DNA from: Anaerovibrio lipolyticus DSM 3074
GTDB lineage: Bacteria; Bacillota; Negativicutes; Selenomonadales; Selenomonadaceae
Length of the DNA stretch: 64,000 bases
Reading direction: 5' to 3'
Assembly (NCBI RefSeq): GCF_900141865.1
Contig: NZ_FQYW01000003.1
Coordinates: forward strand, 62,001-126,000
Of the stretch, positions 57,654-64,000 are shown piece by piece (positions within the stretch are counted from its first letter, which is position 1; each line of letters begins with the position of its first letter). The notes under the pieces were generated by a model that made no database searches, was not told the DNA's origin, and was given only the letters and a program-made list of their open reading frames with translations. The translations under genes and the position numbers were made by a program.

Positions 57654-58574
57654 TTATCTTAAGAATCCGCCGATGATCTGCTCCTCTGCCTCTTTCTCAG
57701 TAAGGCCCAAGGACATGAGCTTAATGAGCTGCTCTCCGGCGATTTTGCCGATGGCTGCCTCGTGAATAAGGGCAGCATCCACATTTCTGGCATCCAGCTT
57801 TGGCACTGCCACCACATGGGCATTGTCCATAATAATTGCATCACATTCCGCATGGCCGTTGCAGACGGTGTTACCAATGATAGCCGCCTCGAAGATCTGC
57901 TCAGAATTATCCTTGGCCACGGAACGGGAAATAACATCCGTACTGGAGCCTTCACCGTTAAGCTCCACCTCGTAAACGCTGGTGGCCTTCTGCTCACCAT
58001 GGGTCATGAGACGCTCATGAACAATCATGGTTGCTCCCTCAGCCAGCTCTGCCTTGGTAACGCGGTGAGTGCTGTCAACACCCTTAATCTGCACCATTTC
58101 CATATCCACAAAGCTGTTTTCCTTCTGATAAACCTCAGTTACGGGATTTAAAATGCGCTTGCCGCTGCCATCACCTTCACCATAATGCTTTTCCACATAA
58201 CGGATTTTGGAATTCTTTCCTACGAAGAAGCGATGAACGCCGTCGTGTTCGGAATCATGAGTACCGCAGTTACTGATACCACAGCCGGCAACAATTACCA
58301 CATCGCAGTCCTCGCCAATATAGAAATCATTATATACAGTTTCCTTGATACCACTCTCACTGAGAACGACAGGGATATGAACGCTCTCGTTTTTGGTACC
58401 GTCCTTGATGATTATATCAATACCAGGCTTGTCATCCTTGGTAACAATATCAATATTTTCCGTAGTATTACGGGCAGCCTTCTCACCGTTGGCACGGATA
58501 TTGTAAGCCCCCTTCGGCATCTTATAAAGGTCAGCCACTTCCTTCAGCAGCTGCTTCTGAATATTATCTAACAT
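57654..58574 (-). CDS. short SufB/SufD-like protein of a minimal Fe-S system
   Basis: A 306-residue SufBD-family protein, much shorter than SufB. It has 'VIVAGCGISNCGTHDSEHDG', 'STDVISRSVAKDNSEQIFEA', 'CNGHAECDAIIMDNAHVVAV', and the family end 'EAAIGKIAGEQLIKLMSLGL', 'TEKEAEEQIIGGFL'. With the adjacent SufC-like ATPase it forms a two-gene set like the SmsCB minimal systems of archaea and anaerobes. Start follows AAGGAGG. It may build clusters in special conditions. Confidence 0.88.
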   Translation of the reverse strand: MLDNIQKQLLKEVADLYKMPKGAYNIRANGEKAARNTTENIDIVTKDDKPGIDIIIKDGTKNESVHIPVVLSESGIKETVYNDFYIGEDCDVVIVAGCGISNCGTHDSEHDGVHRFFVGKNSKIRYVEKHYGEGDGSGKRILNPVTEVYQKENSFVDMEMVQIKGVDSTHRVTKAELAEGATMIVHERLMTHGEQKATSVYEVELNGEGSSTDVISRSVAKDNSEQIFEAAIIGNTVCNGHAECDAIIMDNAHVVAVPKLDARNVDAALIHEAAIGKIAGEQLIKLMSLGLTEKEAEEQIIGGFLR

Positions 58575-58587
58575 CTAAAATGCCTCC

Positions 58588-59316
58588 TTAACTCATCTTG
58601 CTGCAGGCTCTGTTAACCGCATCAGCAGTGCCCAAAAGCTCTGGCAGAATCTCATCCTTCGGACCGTGCTTCTTCACCTTGCCGTTCTCAATAACAATGA
58701 TTTCGTCAGCAATATTAAGTATTCTCTCCTGATGGGAAATAATAAGCACAGTTCCCTTGACGGTCTTTCTGATATTTTCAAAAACCTGAATAAGGTTCTG
58801 GAAGCTCCAAATATCAATGCCCGCCTCCGGTTCATCGAAGATGGAGAACTTGGTGCCACGGGCCAATACAGTAGCAATTTCAATACGCTTCAGCTCACCG
58901 CCGGAAAGGGAGGAATTAACCTCACGGTCAATATACTCCTTGGCACAGAGACCCACCTTGGAAAGGTATTCGCAGGCGGTATTCACGGAAATATTTTTGC
59001 CAGTGGCCAGACGAAGCAAGTCCAGTACCTTGATACCCTTAAAATGAACTGGCTGTTGAAAGGCAAAGCTTATTCCCTTACGGGCACGGTCAGTAATGGA
59101 GCACTCGGTAATATCCTCCCCGTCAAAAATCATCTGGCCGGAGGTAAGCTCCTTAACACCCATAATCAGCTTGGCAAGGGTAGACTTGCCACCACCATTA
59201 GGGCCGGTAATAACAATGAACTTTCCATCATCTATGGTAAGATCGAGATGATCAATAATAGTTAAAGTCTCATTATTTTCTTCAACCTGATAGGTTAAAT
59301 CCTTTAGCTCAAGCAT
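58588..59316 (-). CDS. SufC-like ABC ATPase of a minimal Fe-S system
   Basis: A 242-residue ATPase from ATG 59316 (GGAGAG seven bases upstream). Walker A 'GPNGGGKSTLAKLIMG', signature 'SSLSGGELKRIEIATVL', Walker B 'FSIFDEPEAGIDIWSF', switch His 'IISHQER'. It is clearly different from the sufC product at 55415 (Glu-Pro-Glu-Ala after Walker B). Partner of the 57654 protein, 13 bases before it. Its leader holds a short GTGCC/GGCAC hairpin with T7 at about 59336..59353. Confidence 0.9.
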   Translation of the reverse strand: MLELKDLTYQVEENNETLTIIDHLDLTIDDGKFIVITGPNGGGKSTLAKLIMGVKELTSGQMIFDGEDITECSITDRARKGISFAFQQPVHFKGIKVLDLLRLATGKNISVNTACEYLSKVGLCAKEYIDREVNSSLSGGELKRIEIATVLARGTKFSIFDEPEAGIDIWSFQNLIQVFENIRKTVKGTVLIISHQERILNIADEIIVIENGKVKKHGPKDEILPELLGTADAVNRACSKMS

Positions 59317-59381
59317 AGTGCAACTCTCCTTGAAAAAAATGTGCCCACGGCACAAAAAACAACACACTTTTTATTATACCA

Positions 59382-59478
59382 TAAAGCAAGATGAAAGCAT
59401 AAGGGCTTTCATCAGCCCTTACACGAAATCTAAGTTCATCTTCATCTTTCAGATTCGATTCTCTAAGATTTCATAGCA
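59382..59478 (+). repeat. dispersed ~97-bp repeat, copy B
   Basis: Matches 44439..44540 (~85% by eye, same orientation). Contains AAGGGC/GCCCTT and TGAAAGC/GCTTTCA pairings. Lies in the gap between purA and the minimal Fe-S operon. Confidence 0.8.
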
Positions 59479-59506
59479 AAAAAACTGGACTGCATTTCCA
59501 GTCCAG
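59478..59506 (-). terminator. second terminator downstream of purA
   Basis: CTGGACTG/CAGTCCAG 8-bp stem with T7 tail on the minus strand. The sequence between it and the purA terminator includes ATGTATACACA, shared with the small RNA locus at 48614. Confidence 0.8.
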
Positions 59507-59532
59507 CTCCTATGTGTATACATTAGAAAAAC

Positions 59533-59566
59533 GTAGGAAGATGTCCTCATGTGGACCTCTTCCTAC
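59533..59566 (-). terminator. purA terminator
   Basis: GTAGGAAGA-GTCC/GGAC-TCTTCCTAC stem, TTTTT on the minus strand. Confidence 0.88.
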
Positions 59567-59578
59567 TGTATTTTTGTC

Positions 59579-60868
59579 TTATTTGAACAAATCATCAGCG
59601 ATGATAATGGTCTGATCACGGTTAGGACCAACAGAAACGATGCCCAGCTTAATACCAGTAACCTCAGCCATACGCTCCAGATAAATGCGGGCCTTTTCTG
59701 GAAGATCCTCATACTTTCTGATGCCGCTGATATCAGTCTGCCAGCCCTCGAAGGTCTCGTAAACAGGCTCAACCTCGGCCAGCACCTTAAGGGAGGCCGG
59801 AATCTCGTTAAGCAGCTCCCCCTTGTACTTATAGCCTACGCACATCTTGATTTCTGGCATAATATCCAAAATATCCAGACGGGTAATGGCCATATAGTCA
59901 ATTCCGGAAAGCATACCGGCGTAGCGGACTACGCAGGCATCCAACCAGCCTGTACGGCGTGGACGGCCGGTAACTGTACCATACTCATGGCCTGCATCAC
60001 GGATTTTATCGCCGATTTCGTTAAGCTGCTCTGTAGGGAAGGGGCCTTCACCAACGCGGGTACAATAGGCCTTTACCACACCCACAACCTTGTCAATATC
60101 CCGTGGAGCCACACCAGCACCAACGCAGACACCACCTGAAACAGGGTGGGAGGAGGTTACATAAGGGTAAGTACCATAGTCAATATCCAGCATGGTAGCC
60201 TGGGCACCCTCGAAGAGAATCTTTTTTCCAGCCCTGATTTCATCGTGGAGAAGAGCAATAGTATCACATACATAAGGACGCAGACGGTCAGCGTAGCCCT
60301 CGTATTCCTTAAGGATAGCCTCGTAGTCAAATGGCTCCTTGCCAAAAACGCCCGCCATCAGCTTATTCTTAATGGCCAGATTTTCCTTTAAGCGTTTGGC
60401 AAATTCTTCCTTGTCGATGAAGTCACAAACACGAATACCAATACGGTTATCACGGTCCACATAGCATGGACCGATACCATTCTTGGTGGTACCAACCTTG
60501 TTGGCCCCCTTCATTTCCTCAAGGCAGACATCCATTTCACAATGGTATGGCATTACCACATGGGCACGGTTACTGATACGGATACCGCTTACATCAATAC
60601 CCTTTTCAATCATGCCATCCATTTCCTGAAGCATAACCTTTGGGTTAAAGGCAACGCCGTTACCCACCACATTTAAGGTACCCTTGAACAGAATACCGGA
60701 TGGCATAAGGCGGAGCTTGTATTCAACACCATCAACAGCTACGGTGTGACCTGCATTACTGCCGCCCTGGGAGCGGACAACCACCTCTGCCTGCTGTGCC
60801 AAATAATCAACGATCTTTCCCTTGCCTTCGTCACCCCACTGGGTTCCAAGGATTACTACTGAAGCCAT
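59579..60868 (-). CDS. purA: adenylosuccinate synthetase
   Basis: A 429-residue protein from ATG 60868 (GGGAGAG upstream). GTP site 'GTQWGDEGKGKIVDYL' and 'QGGSNAGHTV', IMP site 'NGIGPCYVDRDNRIGIRVCD', 'TGRPRRTGWLDACVVRYAG'. Makes adenylosuccinate from IMP and Asp. It follows purB, but a hairpin lies between them. Confidence 0.97.
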   Translation of the reverse strand: MASVVILGTQWGDEGKGKIVDYLAQQAEVVVRSQGGSNAGHTVAVDGVEYKLRLMPSGILFKGTLNVVGNGVAFNPKVMLQEMDGMIEKGIDVSGIRISNRAHVVMPYHCEMDVCLEEMKGANKVGTTKNGIGPCYVDRDNRIGIRVCDFIDKEEFAKRLKENLAIKNKLMAGVFGKEPFDYEAILKEYEGYADRLRPYVCDTIALLHDEIRAGKKILFEGAQATMLDIDYGTYPYVTSSHPVSGGVCVGAGVAPRDIDKVVGVVKAYCTRVGEGPFPTEQLNEIGDKIRDAGHEYGTVTGRPRRTGWLDACVVRYAGMLSGIDYMAITRLDILDIMPEIKMCVGYKYKGELLNEIPASLKVLAEVEPVYETFEGWQTDISGIRKYEDLPEKARIYLERMAEVTGIKLGIVSVGPNRDQTIIIADDLFK

Positions 60869-60892
60869 AAAGGTCTCTCCCCTCAAAAATAT

Positions 60893-60912
60893 AGGGCCGC
60901 TTAGGCGGCCCC
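60893..60912 (-). terminator. purB-purA intergenic terminator
   Basis: GGGCCGC/GCGGCCC stem with ATATTTTT tail on the minus strand, 25 bases before purA; it may reduce purA read-through. Confidence 0.8.
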
Positions 60913-60940
60913 TTTATTAACAAATTCAAAAATCAATTTA

Positions 60941-62233
60941 TTACAGTCCGAAGCGAGCCATAATCATGTCAACGTGACGGAGGAAATAATCTACCTTGAA
61001 GCACTCATCAATCTCATCCTGAGACAGGTACTTAACTACATCCTCATCCTTGCTGATATTGGTCTTAAAGTCTTCCTTCTCCAGCCATCTCTTCATGGCA
61101 TTACGCTGTACCCACTTGTAAGCATCCTCGCGAAGAACGCCCTTGGATACCAGGGCAATAAGAATTCGCTGGGAGAAAATCAGACCGCCGGTCTTATTTA
61201 AGTTCTCCATCATAGCATCTGGATATACCAGCAGCTTGTCAATGATGTTGGTAAACTTCTTTATGCAGTAATCTACATTAATAGTAGAATCTGGCAGGAT
61301 AACACGTTCTACGGAGGAGTGGGAAATATCTCTCTCATGCCAGAGAGCAATATTTTCCATGGATGCCAGAGCATTACCGCGAACCAGACGGGCCATACCA
61401 GCAATACGCTCACAGGTAATAGGATTACGCTTATGAGGCATAGCAGAAGAACCCTTCTGACCTGGGCTGAAATATTCCTCAGCCTCACGGATATCGGTGC
61501 GCTGGAGGTTACGAATCTCAGTAGCGAACTTTTCAAAGGAGCTTGCTACAATAGCGAGAGTAGTCATGTACTCGGCATGACGGTCACGCTGAATAACCTG
61601 AGTAGCCAAAGGTGCAGGGGTGATACCCAGCTTCTGACAAACCAGCTCTTCAATCTTTGGATTAATGTTGGAATAAGTACCAACAGCACCGGAGAGCTTA
61701 CCAACGGAAACAATCTTCTTGGCATGCTCCACACGCTCAATGTCACGGTCAATCTCATTCATCCAGAGAGCCAGCTTCAAGCCAAAGGTCATTGGCTCTG
61801 CGTGGATACCATGGGTACGGCCGATGCAAACTGTGTGCTTGAACTCAGCTGCGCGGCGCTTCAGTACCTCACGGAATTTTTTCAAATCATCAATAATCAG
61901 CTCGGCGGATTTCTTCATCATAATGCCAAGGGCAGTATCCTTAACATCACTGGAAGTCAATCCCTTGTGAATATACTTGGAATCATCGCCTACATACTCA
62001 GCCACATTGGTCAGGAAAGCAATAATATCATGGTTGGTTTCCTTCTCAATTTCCTTTACTCGATCCAGCTCGAAATGGGCCTTTTCACGAATGTTCCTGG
62101 CAGCCTCCTTTGGAATCTCCCCCAACTCTGCCATAGCTTCGCAAGCGGCGATTTCCACATCCAGCATAACCTCAAACTCATGCTGCAGAGTCCAGATATT
62201 ACCCATTTCAGGGTTGGTATACCGTTCGATCAT
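60941..62233 (-). CDS. purB: adenylosuccinate lyase
   Basis: A 430-residue fumarase-fold enzyme with 'TSSDVKDTALGIMMKKSAEL', 'GRTHGIHAEPMTFGLKLALW' and signature 'GSSAMPHKRNPITCERIAGM'. It acts twice in purine synthesis (SAICAR and adenylosuccinate). AAGGAGG precedes ATG 62233. Clustered with purA. Confidence 0.97.
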   Translation of the reverse strand: MIERYTNPEMGNIWTLQHEFEVMLDVEIAACEAMAELGEIPKEAARNIREKAHFELDRVKEIEKETNHDIIAFLTNVAEYVGDDSKYIHKGLTSSDVKDTALGIMMKKSAELIIDDLKKFREVLKRRAAEFKHTVCIGRTHGIHAEPMTFGLKLALWMNEIDRDIERVEHAKKIVSVGKLSGAVGTYSNINPKIEELVCQKLGITPAPLATQVIQRDRHAEYMTTLAIVASSFEKFATEIRNLQRTDIREAEEYFSPGQKGSSAMPHKRNPITCERIAGMARLVRGNALASMENIALWHERDISHSSVERVILPDSTINVDYCIKKFTNIIDKLLVYPDAMMENLNKTGGLIFSQRILIALVSKGVLREDAYKWVQRNAMKRWLEKEDFKTNISKDEDVVKYLSQDEIDECFKVDYFLRHVDMIMARFGL

Positions 62234-62324
62234 TGATGCAATTCCTCCTTAAAAAAGAAAACAGCTTATTGCCCGAATTTACGGGCGGGGAGAATAATTA
62301 TTCACCCCATTGTTATCCGCATAC

Positions 62325-62354
62325 ATCATAGCATTAGACAGAAGGCACTGTCAA
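62325..62354 (-). promoter_or_regulatory. purB promoter
   Basis: TTGACA (62349..62354) and TATGAT (62325..62330), 18-base spacer. The leader has GAATAATTATTC (62292..62303) and a GCCCG/CGGGC hairpin; no purine riboswitch is evident. Confidence 0.7.
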
Positions 62355-62378
62355 CCGCTACGCCATGTATACAAGGCC

Positions 62379-63890
62379 TTAATACATCACGCTGTCATCA
62401 AGATGAACGAAGCCTGATACCAGCTCCTTGGCAATATTTGTGAGCTTATCACAATCACCGGCGTGCTTGCCCTCGATATTCATTGGCATATTTGGATCAT
62501 GGAGGGACAGGCGAAGAAGAATCCAACCCTCGTTAGGGAATACAAGACGAACGCCCTCGTAGGATGGGGAAGCCACCTGAATTCCACGGGCCTCAGCCAG
62601 CTCCTTGAACTCCTCAAGAACACCTCTGCCGTAGGTCTTATAATCCTCCAGGCCACGGATGTATAAACGATACTCTCTGGCCTCTGCAGGGTAACCCAGC
62701 TCCTCAATAAGACTGGCAAGAGTCTTGTCCTCGCGTTTAGCCTTGGCAGCGGCTATAATCAGCTTAACAGCCAAATATGCCCCATCATCCAAATAATAGT
62801 TTTCCTGCAGGGCACCATGGCCAGAGGTCTCAATGGCCAATGGGGATACAATACCTTCCTCGTTGAGGCGGATACATTCATTGATGACATTCTTATAGCC
62901 TCTCTTGAAGCGATGATGCTTCAAATGAAGGCTTCCCTCCAAAAATTCGGTGAGCTCATCGGAGGTTACAGAATCCGTAACAATGGTACTGCCCGGATAA
63001 TCAGGAGCCAGAATAGACGCCATCATGGCTATAAGGGCATTACGGCTTATAGTCTTCCCATCTGGCAGCACTGCTCCCATACGGTCCACATCAGTATCAA
63101 AAATAAGTCCCAAATCTGCATTGGAATCATTAACAATTTTTTTAATAGAAGCCATGGCCTCCTTGTTCTCAGGGTTAGGAACGTGATTAGGGAACCGTCC
63201 GTCAGGATCAAGATACTTACTGCCGGTAGTATCTGCCCCCAATGGCTTTAATACCTTGTCCGCAAAGAAACCCCCGGCTCCATTGCCTGCATCCACCACA
63301 ATTTTCATGCCGGAGAGAGGCTGCATGTAGTTCTCCTCCAGATTGGCACCCACTCTGATTTTTTCACACAAATATTCGGAGTAAAGATCGATAAGCTCCA
63401 AGGTCTCCACGTCACTGATATCATATTCCGCAGGCTCCAGCTTGGCTGCTCCCTTGAGAATGGCCTTAATATCAGCCTTCTCCAAACCGCCTTCAGCCGT
63501 AAAGAATTTCAAACCATTACGGTTATATGGCAAATGACTGGCGGTAATCATGATGGCACCGTCCATCTGGGTGTCTTCAAAAACAATAGACATAAACATG
63601 GCAGGGGTGGAGGAAAGACCGCAGTCAAAAACCCGTGCCCCCAAATTCATAGCCCCCTGTATTGCAGCTTCCTTCAGGCTCTCAGCACTCAGACGGGAGT
63701 CATGGCCAACGGCAATCTTCAGCTTATTGGCGGGCTTACCAATTTTCTCTGCCAAAAAATTAACAAAGGCGGCACCAATAACATTGGCAACGTCATGAGT
63801 AAGGGTGACATCCTCGCCTTCAACACCTTCCATGGCAACACCGCGTATATCGCTGCCATTTTGCAGCTTTAACAACATTTTTTCGTCCAT
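62379..63890 (-). CDS. phosphomannomutase/phosphoglucomutase-family protein
   Basis: A 503-residue protein from ATG 63890 (GGAGGT seven bases upstream; GTG 63899 has no site). Active-site phosphoserine loop 'GAIMITASHLPYNRNGLKFF', metal loop 'GLIFDTDVDRMGAV' (DTDVDR), sugar loop 'AIETSGHGALQENY', C-terminal phosphate loop 'WILLRLSLHDPNMPMNIEG'. It is of the alpha-D-phosphohexomutase family. Moves phosphate between C1 and C6 of mannose or glucose, for envelope sugars. Single gene. Confidence 0.92.
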   Translation of the reverse strand: MDEKMLLKLQNGSDIRGVAMEGVEGEDVTLTHDVANVIGAAFVNFLAEKIGKPANKLKIAVGHDSRLSAESLKEAAIQGAMNLGARVFDCGLSSTPAMFMSIVFEDTQMDGAIMITASHLPYNRNGLKFFTAEGGLEKADIKAILKGAAKLEPAEYDISDVETLELIDLYSEYLCEKIRVGANLEENYMQPLSGMKIVVDAGNGAGGFFADKVLKPLGADTTGSKYLDPDGRFPNHVPNPENKEAMASIKKIVNDSNADLGLIFDTDVDRMGAVLPDGKTISRNALIAMMASILAPDYPGSTIVTDSVTSDELTEFLEGSLHLKHHRFKRGYKNVINECIRLNEEGIVSPLAIETSGHGALQENYYLDDGAYLAVKLIIAAAKAKREDKTLASLIEELGYPAEAREYRLYIRGLEDYKTYGRGVLEEFKELAEARGIQVASPSYEGVRLVFPNEGWILLRLSLHDPNMPMNIEGKHAGDCDKLTNIAKELVSGFVHLDDSVMY

Positions 63891-64000
63891 ATTGAACACC
63901 TCCAGGGTATTTTTTTCTATATTTGATATTATAACTCAATTGGACACTTAGTACCACTAACAGTACACAGGTGGCATGTTTTTTTATAAAATGATATAAT

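Noticed and set aside
62234-62378. Purine riboswitch upstream of purB
   Set aside because: The conserved loop-loop motifs are absent; only a promoter, a short palindrome and a small hairpin are seen.

Overview
The window looks like chromosome of a low-to-middle GC Negativicute (a Firmicute with an outer membrane, such as the Selenomonas/Anaerovibrio group). The gene content is Firmicute: NrdR-type boxes, a ptsH-ptsI pair with the regulatory serine of HPr, SUF in the order sufCBDSU, and rpsF-ssb-rpsR. Yet there is also a 1.5-kb-residue autotransporter with a C-terminal outer-membrane barrel. Anaerobic NrdD/NrdG and many radical-SAM and Fe-S genes fit a strict anaerobe. The genus is inference. 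rpsF-ssb-rpsR and purA often lie near oriC in Firmicutes, so the window may be in the origin half of the chromosome.

Layout. 1-15 kb is an accessory island, mostly on the minus strand. It holds a DUF234 ATPase (cut by the window edge), a DUF4160/DUF2442 pair, an orphan tail of an Rpn/PD-(D/E)XK protein, several small unknown proteins, a MscS channel, and a four-gene operon (TerB-like protein, HNH/glycine-zipper protein, glycine-rich membrane protein, cysteine-cluster protein). A ten-repeat TPR protein, two XRE regulators, and a membrane Ser/Thr kinase divergent from a helical HTH-like protein follow. 15-24 kb is metabolic: deoB, nrdD with a separately encoded glycyl-radical loop and nrdG, ilvA, a NlpC/P60 hydrolase. 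24-38 kb holds a PocR-MCP sensor, a deoR-LTA synthase-like-radical SAM operon, a frameshifted ClC channel, rpsF-ssb-rpsR, tRNA-Gln, a frameshifted ung, ptsHI, two envelope-type proteins with Glu/Pro-rich stretches, and metY. 39-46.6 kb is the second accessory block: YbjN-like protein, autotransporter with a leader peptide/G-tract/terminator leader, a type I toxin-antitoxin locus, and an Rpn nuclease gene with a duplicated orphan tail, flanked by 80-bp direct repeats. 46.6-64 kb is mostly housekeeping: alanine symporter, a small RNA candidate, Tat-exported phosphoesterase, the full SUF operon, a lipoprotein glucosaminidase, a second minimal SufB/SufC pair, purB-purA and a phosphomannomutase.

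Most notable signals are: (1) a 42-codon leader ORF carrying an in-frame G9 tract and ending 10 nt before a strong terminator upstream of the autotransporter, a plausible phase-variable attenuator; (2) anaerobic ribonucleotide reductase whose glycyl-radical loop is in a separate ~95-residue protein; (3) a type I toxin-antitoxin locus with two matching TTGATA-17-TATAAT promoters; (4) an Rpn gene whose tail has its own ribosome site and is present again as an independent gene with a different end; (5) a TerB/HNH/glycine-zipper operon of unknown role; (6) a family of ~190-bp palindromic elements and a ~97-bp dispersed repeat; (7) two frameshifts in G/C homopolymers (ClC and ung), which are either assembly errors or slippage.

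All calls come from reading the sequence; no database search was run. Family names are from recognition of motifs.
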